Of a DNA stretch of 64,000 bases, positions 52,021 through 62,168 are shown piece by piece. Position 1 is the stretch's first letter. Every line of letters starts with the position of its first letter. The notes beneath the pieces are model-generated. The model was not told where the DNA came from, did not search any database, and saw only the letters and a program-made list of their open reading frames with translations. The stretch covers positions 895,501-959,500 of the forward strand of contig SMSO01000004.1 in assembly GCA_004764695.1 (NCBI GenBank), written 5' to 3'. Origin of the DNA: Schizochytrium sp. TIO01. Lineage: Eukaryota; Sar; Bigyra; Thraustochytrida; Thraustochytriidae. The position numbers were made by a program, and so were the translations under genes.

Positions 52021-53904
52021 CTAGTGAATCATTGCATACAGAAAGAGTTGGAGGGAGGAAAGAAAGAGAACTGAGATGCAGCCCAGAAAAAGCCCCTGAT
52101 TCCACGCCTGGCGATCGCTGATGGGTATAATTTGTACATGGCAGTAGGCACATGCAATGTTTGCTATAACATTTGCAAACATTTCTTCAAGGGCAGAATG
52201 AAAGAGGAGAAGGAGCATGATTCGAATGTGGGGAAACGCGAGATCGTGGCGCAAGATGCCAACAACAGACCATGATGGTGTTTCCTCGTTTAAAACTGTA
52301 AGGACCTGCTCAGTAGGTACAGGCAAGCCAATTAGCTCAAGCATAGTATTGTGCAACGCAATGTCGATGCGTATGTCAAGGTTACCCATCACCATAGATA
52401 AGAAGATGATGCCAACATAAAAGATGCTACCAAGGGTCATGCATAGCCAAAGCAAGTGCGCAAGTCTCCAGGCATCTTCTGGGACGTGCCTGTCAAATAT
52501 GGTAACAAGTTTGCGCCCGTTTGGCCATGTGTACGTGCCCTTCCCGTGTAGCTGATGATTCGCAAATTCACCTTCATAGCGGTCTCCGTTGGCCCAGTGG
52601 TAAACACCCTGGCCTTCCTTGCTATTAGAACGCCAATTACCCTCAAACCAATCCCCTCCATCCAATTGAAGCCTACCAAAACCGTGCATAAGACCGTCTT
52701 TCCACATCCCGCGATAGACCATATTGCTTGGCTCCATAGACGTCAAAATACCGTAGCCACAAGCCTTTCCGTCGAGCCATTCGCCAACGTACTGTTTCCC
52801 GCCTACCCATTTATACACGCCCAGCCCTGTGAGCTTATCTGCACGAAACTCGCCGTAGTATCTGTTTCCACATGTCCACTTCAAGCTGCCTTTGCCGTGC
52901 GGCTTTCCATATCGTACGCTGCCCACATATCGTTTCCGCCCACCTGCGTCATCAGGAGGATAATTGATTTCGGTCTCACGGCCTGATCGAGGTGTAAGAA
53001 ACCCTTGCAGGATCTCCACTTGCCGCTCTTCGAACGCATCCACCATGTCTTTAAATTCCTGCGATATCATGGAGGACTCAAAATTGTCGCTCTCAAAGCC
53101 ACCTTCAAAAGATTGATTGCTGGTATTAAAACTTCCTAGCGCAAGATCGCTGCCGCCCAGGGAAGCTACAGCAGATGCCAGAGAGAGCCTTTCTGGCGAA
53201 GAACTGGACTGATAATTAGAGGACCTTGATTTCGGTATCTCGATCCCTGATATTTTTGAATTTGTGAAACTCATTGAATCTGATGAGTTTGCTGCATTTG
53301 ACGAAGGCAGTGATGCCAAGGTCAAGTGCATAGAAGCCATGATCTCTGATGTTTTCTCCTCCATCTTCTTTTGCTGCTGATTTTGTTGGTAATATTGTTG
53401 TTGCTGATCTCGATGATGCTGATCTTGGGGCTTGTGGTGTATACTTCGGTCCTCATCCTCATTTTGGCTTCCCTGCTGCAAGCTATACTCGGCGGATGCC
53501 TGTGCTTGCATATCATTTTGGGCCTCTGTTGTATATATTCTTAAGCTACCACTGTCCTCGTCTTCGTTTTCCTCATCTTGATAGGTCTCTTGTGCGTCTC
53601 GACTGTCATTGCAGACATCTAGATCCTTTCCGATGTCGATTCCTGCATTCAAATCTTTTCTTTGGCCACTTTCCTCTCGACGCCTATCACTCCCCGCGTT
53701 GTCTCGTGGCTTGTTCAATCCTTTGTGTGTTTGATGCTCCGCCTTTGCGACATTTTTGCCTTCATGGCGCAAAGGCGGTTGCCTGGGTCTCCTTCGCGCT
53801 TGCCGCACATGCACGATCTTGATAGGCACGTCCTGAGCAGGCTGCACTCTGAGGGCGTGTGCGTCTTGAGGGGCAGATACTAACGCCTGCTTCACGTCCT
53901 GCAT
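52021..53904 (-). CDS. MORN-repeat membrane protein
   Basis: 627 residues from an ATG at 53904. Residues 1-310 are Gln/Asp/Ser-rich and probably disordered. Six MORN repeats lie at about 318-465 (RYVGSVRYGKPHGKG, RYYGEFRADKLTGLG, QYVGEWLDGKACGYG, VYRGMWKDGLMHGFG, WFEGNWRSNSKEGQG, RYEGEFANHQLHGKG). The C-terminal ~150 residues contain about three hydrophobic helices (near 477-505, 562-595 and 603-625). MORN repeats bind phospholipids or act as scaffolds between membrane and cytoskeleton; junctophilins pair MORN repeats with a C-terminal membrane anchor to tie two membranes together, so a tether role is possible here, by analogy only. It diverges from GPHR with just 219 bases between the ATGs. 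Confidence 0.8.
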   Translation of the reverse strand: MQDVKQALVSAPQDAHALRVQPAQDVPIKIVHVRQARRRPRQPPLRHEGKNVAKAEHQTHKGLNKPRDNAGSDRRREESGQRKDLNAGIDIGKDLDVCNDSRDAQETYQDEENEDEDSGSLRIYTTEAQNDMQAQASAEYSLQQGSQNEDEDRSIHHKPQDQHHRDQQQQYYQQNQQQKKMEEKTSEIMASMHLTLASLPSSNAANSSDSMSFTNSKISGIEIPKSRSSNYQSSSSPERLSLASAVASLGGSDLALGSFNTSNQSFEGGFESDNFESSMISQEFKDMVDAFEERQVEILQGFLTPRSGRETEINYPPDDAGGRKRYVGSVRYGKPHGKGSLKWTCGNRYYGEFRADKLTGLGVYKWVGGKQYVGEWLDGKACGYGILTSMEPSNMVYRGMWKDGLMHGFGRLQLDGGDWFEGNWRSNSKEGQGVYHWANGDRYEGEFANHQLHGKGTYTWPNGRKLVTIFDRHVPEDAWRLAHLLWLCMTLGSIFYVGIIFLSMVMGNLDIRIDIALHNTMLELIGLPVPTEQVLTVLNEETPSWSVVGILRHDLAFPHIRIMLLLLFHSALEEMFANVIANIACAYCHVQIIPISDRQAWNQGLFLGCISVLFLSSLQLFLYAMIH

Positions 53905-54123
53905 TGTGTTCTGCTACGCCTTGGCAGATCTTGGTGGTGTCGTTTCAGCATTGCTCCTCAGTTCACTTTGGAATCTATCACCACAGACCTTTCTAGAGAT
54001 CACGTCGTCTACCGCTGGGTGCGGCATCTCCCCACGACTTCATATTCTGTTGCTACTTGTGACCAGTGCTATCTTCGCCATCGTTCGTGACGGCCTGAGT
54101 GTCTTATCGGTTCACAGTGGTCC
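53905..54123. promoter_or_regulatory. Compact divergent promoter MORN protein / GPHR
   Basis: Only 219 bases separate the two divergent start codons, the shortest divergent spacing in the window, so the genes probably share control elements. No TATA-like sequence is seen. Confidence 0.4.
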
Positions 54124-56028
54124 ATGGCGGCGGCTCATGGGGTCGCTCATGAGGGCTCTGAATTTGGCCATGAGGCACTTTCAGGTCTACTCGGCGAGGA
54201 CTTGGGCGTTGCTCTTGCATCTCTTGCAGTTCCATTCTGTTTCGCTGTGATATTCTTCGCGAGGTGGCTCTTCCGAGACTACGAAGTTCGCAGTCTTGGG
54301 GTGCAGGCGCTCTTCGCTACGACCTTCATGTTATCCGTGAACATGCAGGAGCTTGTGCTTTTTGAGATTATGGATGTCATGCACGCTGAGTCTCGCTGGC
54401 TGTTGTGGAAGTTTGATCTGTACAGTCTCATGCTGCTTCTCACCGTCGTTATTCCTCTGGCATCACTCTGGGCCCTTGTTAACCAACGCCGCTCGCTTCC
54501 GCTACGAGGTCGCCTCATTCTTGTGGTCTTGCTTTATATCTTCTTTCTCTACATGTACGATCACCTTGGCGCCAAGGTCCCTCACTCCCACGATAGCGAT
54601 ACTCCTGAGTCAAATTTGTTTGCAGGCACCCCGTCTCCTCTTGAGCCAGATTCTGTGTTACCCTTTTCCTCGATCTTGTCATCGACATCATTAACTTCTT
54701 CAAGATCTTCTGATAGTTCAAACCCATCTCGTGATCGCCACGATGGCAACTCAATCGTCGTTGAAAAAGGTGATGACATGGATACTTCTTCAGAGAGGTG
54801 GCATATGGGATCTGCGGAATCTGACGAGGCCACAACGCAAGACGAGGCGACTGGCCAAAACGGTGCTTGGCTTAGTCTACAAGCAATGGAACGTATGGCG
54901 CGGAGGCTTATCTCAATAGAATACAGTGTGGGACGTTTGGGTGTACTAGGTGTAGCGGCGATGGCGACATTAAGTGGGTTCGGAGCTATCAATTCGCCAT
55001 ATAAACATTTGTCTATATTTTTGAGGCCTTACAGGGAAGATGAAATTAGAAATCTGGAGCAGCGCACGCTACAGACGATGAGTCTAATTGCCTCCAAGAA
55101 GAAGCGGCTAGCGCTTTTGCTCCAGACTACAAACGCACACATGGACCTCTCATCCAACAAAGACCTGAAGAGGAGACCTACAGCTGGGGGGGTCCCAGGC
55201 CCTGGTGGAGGAGAAGATACACACACCGCCCTTGCTGGATCGGGGCCCGTAGCAAGAGGGCTGCACGTGCTGCTCATCGTTTACCGCTGTTTCCGATGGG
55301 TCATATTTTGTGTGCTTCAAGTTGTGTGTGGCTTTGGCTTGGGGCGTGAGAATAATCTTGAGGTTCAAGTACAGGAACTTCGCAAGGAGGTCGAGACGCT
55401 TGAAGGATTTCACCGCGAGTTGTTCCTAGATGTAAATGAAATGCACATGAACCGAGATCGTTTACTATTTTCAAGAACTCTACGGGGCTGTATTCACTAC
55501 ATGCTAGGGTATGTCTTTTCAGGATATTGTGTGTACAAATGTATCATGGCATCTGTCAATATTCTTTTGGACCGCGACCCCAAGAAGGATCCCGTCACAC
55601 GTGGCTTTCAGATTTTCTTTATGTTTTTTAATGTGGAGATTGATGTACAATTTTGGTCACAGGTCATTTCTTTGATTTTGGTCGGAGTCTTGACTTTTGC
55701 CTCTGTACGCGGTTTCCTGATTACAATTGCGAAAATCTTTCATCAAATATCCACGTCAATCTCTTCGAACTCGGTAGTCCTGTTGCTCGGTCAGATGATG
55801 GGTATGTATTTTATTTCATTTGTGCTCCTCATGCGTATGAACCTCCCTGAAGATTATCGTCGCGTGGTCACCGATGTTCTAGGCGGAGACTTGCAATTTG
55901 CATTCTACCATCGTTTCTTTGACCGTATATTTCTGGGTTCGGCCGTCACCACAGCGGGTGTCATGTACTTTTTACACCGTCAGCGCGAAGAGCGTACGCG
56001 CTTTCAGACATTTGACAAAGTTGCTTGA
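54124..56028 (+). CDS. GPHR: Golgi pH regulator (GPHR/GPR89 family)
   Basis: 634 residues from the ATG at 54124. Diagnostic blocks of the family are present: SVGRLGVLGVAAMATLSGFGAINSPY (about 267-293, only partly quoted), LEQRTLQTMSLIASKKKRLAL just after, and near the end MRMNLPEDYRRVVTDVLGG with FYHRFFDRIFL. GPHR is an endomembrane multi-pass protein that works as an anion channel needed for Golgi acidification; plant GTG1/2 are relatives. About eight or nine membrane helices fit. It is longer than the ~455 residues of the human protein because of two hydrophilic insertions: an acidic Ser/Asp-rich loop (about 147-260) and a Gly/Thr-rich loop (about 335-375). Assignment is firm. Confidence 0.92.
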   Translation: MAAAHGVAHEGSEFGHEALSGLLGEDLGVALASLAVPFCFAVIFFARWLFRDYEVRSLGVQALFATTFMLSVNMQELVLFEIMDVMHAESRWLLWKFDLYSLMLLLTVVIPLASLWALVNQRRSLPLRGRLILVVLLYIFFLYMYDHLGAKVPHSHDSDTPESNLFAGTPSPLEPDSVLPFSSILSSTSLTSSRSSDSSNPSRDRHDGNSIVVEKGDDMDTSSERWHMGSAESDEATTQDEATGQNGAWLSLQAMERMARRLISIEYSVGRLGVLGVAAMATLSGFGAINSPYKHLSIFLRPYREDEIRNLEQRTLQTMSLIASKKKRLALLLQTTNAHMDLSSNKDLKRRPTAGGVPGPGGGEDTHTALAGSGPVARGLHVLLIVYRCFRWVIFCVLQVVCGFGLGRENNLEVQVQELRKEVETLEGFHRELFLDVNEMHMNRDRLLFSRTLRGCIHYMLGYVFSGYCVYKCIMASVNILLDRDPKKDPVTRGFQIFFMFFNVEIDVQFWSQVISLILVGVLTFASVRGFLITIAKIFHQISTSISSNSVVLLLGQMMGMYFISFVLLMRMNLPEDYRRVVTDVLGGDLQFAFYHRFFDRIFLGSAVTTAGVMYFLHRQREERTRFQTFDKVA

Positions 56029-56808
56029 ATCATTACGTCATTTCCTTAAATTGTACCACCACGATGCATGGCTGCATACTGCTATAGTATATTTTTGCTT
56101 TTAGATTTTTTGTTTTCATTTTTTTGTTTTGATTATCACCGCTCTGGACTGTGTGTTCGATTTAGAGGTTGATTGTGAAAATTAGCCCTTGGAATATTTT
56201 GTGAGTCAGACTAAATTTCAACCTGAGAGAAAGTTAAGCAAAAGTCGATGTTAGCTCTACAAAACCTACTACTCAACAAGAATGATAAATATCAATATAA
56301 ATGAGAGATTGTGTCAAATGGACTAATGCCAGAACAGCTGTATGGAAAGCTGGAATGTGATTCCAAACACGGCGAAGTAGAAAGCGTTTCTTCCGAAGTT
56401 GATGTGTTACGGTTTGGAATATCTCTTTCAAAATTGTCTTAAGGTTTGAGGTATAAAGCATGATTGCATGTTAGAAAATGGGGTAGGGGTGATCAAATAA
56501 GTCTTCTCGGCATCGAATAGGCATACTTCAAAACAATAGTGTTTTCCACACGATCCATCCCCGGCAGAGGAAAAGGTGCCTATAATGCCTGACTATTTAA
56601 TGAATTGGTTTTTGTTGTTTTTATTGTTTTTGTTTTGATATTTTCAAAATTTGGCATTTCTTTTTCTCATCATGGAAGTAAGATGTTGTTCGGGGAATAT
56701 TGAAAGAAAGTATTTAGTAGAGAATCAGGAGAGACATTGTGAAAATTTAATAATGTTGTATGGAGCAACATTAGGTACAGAATATATTTAGATTAGATCT
56801 AGCCCCGC
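56029..56808. other. Convergent 3' intergenic region
   Basis: 780 bases, AT-rich, with T-rich runs near 56105-56130 and 56605-56650. One short minus-strand frame (56273-56461) is unsupported. Confidence 0.5.
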
Positions 56809-58677
56809 TTAGTCCACGTGAATATTGTGATAAATACGCTTCACAAAAAGAGTGGCTGCAGCTGTGCCAATGGAGGCTGTCATGAGGCCGAGTGCCAAGC
56901 AGAATGTGGTCATGTACATCAGATAGTAAGTGAGCTGCAACGACCCGGTCATGTTGGTCTTGAACTGGTAAAAGTAAAGCGAATAGCACCAGACATAGAA
57001 AGAGGTTGATCCTGAAGCATAAAAGGTACACCACTGCCAGCGATAGTCCTCATGGTTAAGCATGAAGTAGGTAGCTACGACAGTGACACTTCCTGTGACG
57101 ATAATCAGAATGAGGTAGACCACAAAAAGAAAGCCAAAGACGTAGTAGAGCTTGAAAGCCCAAAAGGAGGTGAGAATAAAGTACATCTCGATGAAAATTG
57201 CACCGTATGGCAGCCAGCCTGCAAGAGGAATAATGACGAGGTGCTTTGTGTACCAGGGCTGCTCGGGGATCTGGCGAGGAAGTGCATTGACACGGCAAGG
57301 AAAGGCAGTACGCACACCCCAGTTGCGGCCAATAATGGTGCCAAGAATGTGAAGCGGGAGCGCTACAACGGACCAAATGAGAATAATGTAAACCAGAGCG
57401 CCGGTAGGGATGAGGACCTGTGTACCATGATATATTGATACGGCATTGAGCATGAGCACGACGAAAAGACACACGGATGGCAGCAAGAGTGCAGTGATGA
57501 TCATACAGATAATCCACTTTGGACCTTTCTTTGGCACAAAGTACTGCTGGTAAAGAACTGCTGAGGAATAGCCGCTCACAATTGAGGTCGCCGCGTAGGA
57601 AACCAGTGTTGCACTGATCAGGGCACCGGGATCAACATACAGGGATCCAGCTATAGCCATGAGAATGACACAGAGAACCATGGCTGTCATTTGCATACCG
57701 GCACCGAAGCATGCAGCATACAGGATGAGGTTTGGGGGGCGACGGAAGACATCACCATGAATCTGCTTCCACCCACTATCATCACCAAAATCCCTATCAA
57801 GACCATCCATCTCTCGGTCAGAGTCGTAGCGGGCCAGATCATTCTTAAGGGTGCGCATAAGGATGAGTGAGACAAGACCACAAAGGAAGACGACCATCAT
57901 GAAAGCGTTGAAAATGCTAAACCAGTGGATCTGGTGCTCGAAGAAACTGTAGTCAAGGTAACGGTTGAAGCGCTCGTTGAATGCCTTTTTCACAGGGACC
58001 CATTCAACGGAATAGGAAAATGTGAGCTTAACATTAGGTTCAACCTTGCGACGATCGCGAGAGCTCAGATTAACCTCAATGATTTGGTTTCCGTTATATC
58101 CAATCGTAAAGGCTTTATGGGTAAAGATATGGGATGGCATGATAGCATGCTCGTGGGAGGTATCCTTCTCAAGCTCTTCAAGCTCTTCTTTGGAAGCAGC
58201 AATCTCACCAACCATTCCCCACACGGGAAGGTCATCGATGAAGAGTTGATACCAGTAGTGTTGACTAATGGCATACTTGAATGTCGTCGCTTCTTCGGCT
58301 GTAAGAGTTTGCGAGCAGAGTTCGCGTCTCGGTACATTGATGCCAAAGTTCATGATCATGGCAGACTGCATGAGGTCATTGCCCTCGAGGATTTCGCCAA
58401 TGCCCACATACTTTTTCCTTGTGTGAAAGTTGCCTTCTGGGATGCAAAATGGCAAGCTGTAGTATGTGTATGTCTCCTGCGGATTGTGGTACGGGCCTAT
58501 CTTATTCAGCCAGAGCACCACGGGCTCCTTTTCTGCGTACGTATGGGTGTCCTCACCGGCATGCGTGGGTGACACGCTGGCCAGGCACGCCAAGCACGCC
58601 AAGGCCACTCGCACCCATGAGACCCCTGAAGACCTCATGGGTGGATAGCTCGCACCAACTTCGCAAGCAGTGACCAT
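56809..58677 (-). CDS. TM9SF: Nonaspanin, TM9SF (EMP70) family
   Basis: 622 residues from an ATG at 58677; an ATG at residue 14 (58638) gives a cleaner signal peptide (MRSSGVSWVRVALACLACLASV). After the signal comes a lumenal domain of about 215 residues with the family sequences VVLWLNKIGPYHNPQETYTY, FCIPEG and ELCSQTLT, then the first membrane helix at about 250-275 and eight more helices in the C-terminal half, including the conserved RNWGVRTAFPCRVN and PRQIPEQPWY. TM9 proteins live in endosomes and the Golgi and help sort membrane proteins, adhesion receptors and pH or copper homeostasis. The C-terminus ends HNIHVD; most relatives end in a KxD-type COPI-binding signal, so the Lys is replaced by His here. 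Closest to the TM9SF1 branch by its start. Confidence 0.93.
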   Translation of the reverse strand: MVTACEVGASYPPMRSSGVSWVRVALACLACLASVSPTHAGEDTHTYAEKEPVVLWLNKIGPYHNPQETYTYYSLPFCIPEGNFHTRKKYVGIGEILEGNDLMQSAMIMNFGINVPRRELCSQTLTAEEATTFKYAISQHYWYQLFIDDLPVWGMVGEIAASKEELEELEKDTSHEHAIMPSHIFTHKAFTIGYNGNQIIEVNLSSRDRRKVEPNVKLTFSYSVEWVPVKKAFNERFNRYLDYSFFEHQIHWFSIFNAFMMVVFLCGLVSLILMRTLKNDLARYDSDREMDGLDRDFGDDSGWKQIHGDVFRRPPNLILYAACFGAGMQMTAMVLCVILMAIAGSLYVDPGALISATLVSYAATSIVSGYSSAVLYQQYFVPKKGPKWIICMIITALLLPSVCLFVVLMLNAVSIYHGTQVLIPTGALVYIILIWSVVALPLHILGTIIGRNWGVRTAFPCRVNALPRQIPEQPWYTKHLVIIPLAGWLPYGAIFIEMYFILTSFWAFKLYYVFGFLFVVYLILIIVTGSVTVVATYFMLNHEDYRWQWCTFYASGSTSFYVWCYSLYFYQFKTNMTGSLQLTYYLMYMTTFCLALGLMTASIGTAAATLFVKRIYHNIHVD

Positions 58678-59769
58678 TGCGTTGAGCGATTGCGAGTTTT
58701 CCTGGGTGTGATTGACTGACTTCTTTACTCCTCTTCATCGCCTAATAAACCTAGCTAGGTCGTATTCGTGTAAAGATCAATTTTTAATCATTGAACAAAA
58801 ATGCGCAACTTCTCATTTCCGTCACTCTTTTCTTCGCAAGCCACATTAAATTAAAATCGCTGAGGTTGGGAATTTGTGCAATGAGCAGTCAAGCTCTGCA
58901 CTCATCCAGCTTCAGAAAGACCTTCACAAGTTCTCGTGATGACTGACCAATCCAAGTATCAATCATAAGCTAGCTCCACATGAGTACGCACCAAAGCAAT
59001 GCATGTAGCCGCCCCTACCCATAACCCTAGTGGTGCTCTTGCAGAAATGAAAACCACTGTCACCGTCTCTCGCCACCTCACTCACTCTAAGGGTTGGAGC
59101 GCATATACCCTGTTAGCAGTTGGTAGTGCTAGTACCAGATTGGCTCCAATCATCCCAGAGCACCAGAGAAAGCGTTATACTTCGACTTCAGTCATCATGA
59201 TGATGACCGTAAAAATACGAGAACGACGATGAGAGCTTCCATGAAATCAAGGACACCTCTTCCGTCTGCCTCTGCGACCATGGCACCAGCCTCTGGAGTT
59301 GAAGGCTCCACGAAGCGCCCTGAACCTGCCTGGCCTAATCAGGGTTCAACAGCAACATCATCATCGTGAAGATGGGATTGAACGTTCCACAAGTTCCATG
59401 CGATCCATGTGTTCCGCAACTTCCAGAAGGTACAGAAGATCCTAACGTTCTATTTATTCTAAAAGCTCCAACGCAAGCTCTACATTGTTCCATATGTTCC
59501 GCACTCGCCGCGGCGTGGCGTGGCTACCCTCTTCAGTAGCTGCAGTTTGTAGCCTAGTGACTAGTAGGCTCAGTCTACCCTTAGAGTCTAGTCCGAAACT
59601 AGCATATATAAAGCTGAAGGAAACATAAGTTTACAGTGACTCTGTAAGGTTTGGAGAGACCTGGTTTCTCTGGTGGCTTGCCTTTGGCTTGGAGGATGGA
59701 GAGCGGCGAAGAGACCGAAGCCTGCACATCTTTGGGTATCAGTTTTCTTTTGGCGGAATTGACTGAAGT

Positions 59770-59812
59770 GTGAATGAATGAATGAATGAATGAATGAATG
59801 AATGAATGAATG
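59770..59812. repeat. (GAAT)n microsatellite
   Basis: About ten perfect GAAT units. Confidence 0.95.
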
Positions 59813-61212
59813 AGTGCGCTCGTTCGTTTGAGTCATCCATCCCACGCCACTGGGGGGTTAGGTGCCAGGTAGTTCTAGTAAAATCTCTAGGTAGTCCATT
59901 CACCGAAGCACTATAAAAACAGAGGGGGGCTGCGTGGGCATGCCGAGACAGTCTTGCCAGGGTCGGTGCCTATCGTTGCTCATACTCTTCACTCGCTGGT
60001 CCACTCACTGACTCAGGGCTTCGTCTTCTCACTCGCTCGCTTGCTTGCTTGCTTGCTCTTGCCTCATGCGCGGATCCAGGTCAACGCACAGCCTAAGTAG
60101 TACAACGATGCAGCACCATTCAGTAACAGCGGCAGCCGGACTCTGAAGGTAGTACGGAGTAGCAAGCTAACCCGATGCTCGGTTCGGTTGGATGAATAAC
60201 TTGAGAGCAAAGAGATCACGAGGATGGACTTATTTTCCAGCCGAGTCTAATGGTGAAGCGAACTCAGGCGAGCGGCCAACCAGTCGCAAGGTTAGTTCTC
60301 GGGAAATTGACACAGAGCAATAGTGGAGTATGTGTTGACCTAGAAAGAACAGTGGCAGGTATGCGCGGAAACTAGCAAGCTATGTTGATCTTTTAGGGCG
60401 AACAGAAGTTTGGAATACGCTTACTCAAGTACATCATCATTTTTTTTTTTTCATGGTAGATTATATCATCAATCATGTGGGAAGAGATTGTTCTCAATAT
60501 AGTGCCGCCGTATGAATATGTTATTTCGAAGGCCGTGAGCTTCGGGCTAGTATGTTCCCAGCTAGATCCTACGGAAAGGTATATTGCATTTAATCTCATC
60601 AAAGCCATGTATTGGTTTGAAGAATCGAGTAGTATGCTGAGGGTACTGGTGATTTTCTATTTTCTGTTGATCGATGAGGAATGATTGATTAGAAATGAAG
60701 AGGAAGATGGATAAACAGACGAAAAACTTACGATGAGGTCTTTCTGGTGTCTCCATGACTCCTAAGCATATGAATTGAAATCTGCCTCTTCCCGTGTTTT
60801 ACTGAGGCTCGCAGATATTTATGGCACGTGTCATTGTTTCATCTATCAGGTTCTGCCGCATAATCTAAGCAAGAGGCAAACTCTTTGATAATCTCCACTT
60901 GGAGAGACGTTTCGTCGATCTATCGGGATAAATTACCTTTTCAGACTTCCGACGATAAGGAAACTAGGTGAGTGCAAGAATTTTAACCTAACACGCCATG
61001 CTTCAAGAGCGATAGAATATATGAGGTTTTCAGTTGCATCAATTCCAACAGACGTGAGATTTTATGCGTTCACGCAGCTGTAATTTATCCCACTATATTC
61101 ATGTAATTAGAGACAAGCGGTCTTTTGGCGAAGTCACGTCTCCAACTTAACAGGCGCCGCATACATATCCTCAAGATTCCATTCGAGATCCCAAGCTTCG
61201 ACTTCAGCTGCG

Positions 61213-61225
61213 TTCTAGAACGTTC
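61213..61225. promoter_or_regulatory. Heat-shock-element-like sequence
   Basis: TTCTAGAACGTTC gives three alternating HSF half-sites (TTC, GAA, TTC) with exact two-base spacing. There is no gene downstream within the window that it would obviously control, so function is uncertain. Confidence 0.3.
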
Positions 61226-61569
61226 TATATCTCGCCTTGGTATCTACTCCTACTCCGTAGATAGCAAAGTACTATGCAGTACCAAATGCCTAGATTTGCG
61301 CCTAGTACATATTCCTTCGAGTCCTTTTTACAAAAAAAAATAAATTAAATAATGTTTTAAATTAGAATTTAGTTTCAAGAAGTGAAAGCAAGACGGCGCT
61401 CTTTATATCAACCCGATGGTCGCGCGCTCCCACTGGTCGCTCATCTTTGTACTATGGGTCATTTTTATTGGGTGACCCTGGCCTTTGGTTCGGGGAAAAG
61501 GGAAACTCCGGGCAGACTTGGCAAATTGATGTATTTTATGTAATTAAAATATGGCGGGGACCAAAGCAT

Positions 61570-61599
61570 GGAATGAATGAATGAATGAATGAATGAATG

Positions 61600-61669
<70 letters not shown>

Positions 61670-61700
61670 CGATTGATTGATTGATTGATTGATTGATTGG
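61570..61700. repeat. Compound (GAAT)n(GATT)n microsatellite
   Basis: About eight GAAT units change to about 23 GATT units with one GATC interruption near 61668. The A-to-T switch within one array shows that the second part arose from a point change that was then amplified. Confidence 0.95.
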
Positions 61701-62124
61701 GCGTGTACCTACTTAGTTGTGTAGTTCTAGCTCTGCTGCCTCTTTAGATCTCTGGGTTAGCGCCAAACCAAACCAGACCAAATTAATTAAACCTCTATCG
61801 TGTATCGGAAAGTAGCACTTTACCCATGCTTGAACCTCGTTTCAAAGTTCTTTCTTACTTTCATTGTTTTATCAAGTTCACAAGGAAGCAAAAGAAAGAA
61901 ATTTTAATCTTGAAAATAAATAAATAAAAATTAAAAACACCAAAAAAGTGCCTACTGCTACTACTATCTACCCTTTTCCCCTACACAACCAAATCCTGGT
62001 CGAGCTCGTTTCTCTTTTCTCCGCCTTCCTGCCTATATACTCCTTAGCTTACTTGATGAAGGAAAGAATCCTCACTTCTTTCTCAGCTCATCAGCTCAAA
62101 CCGGCGTTTTCTCTTTCTCTTTCT

Positions 62125-62168
62125 GCAAGAAGAAGAAGAAGAAGAAGAAGAAGAAGAAGAAGAAGAAG
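62125..62168. repeat. (AAG)n microsatellite
   Basis: About fourteen AAG units, flanked on the left by CTTT-rich sequence. Confidence 0.95.

Noticed and set aside
53906-54250. 114-codon frame overlapping the GPHR start
   Set aside because: Out of frame with the clear GPHR protein and overlaps its promoter; no recognisable content.
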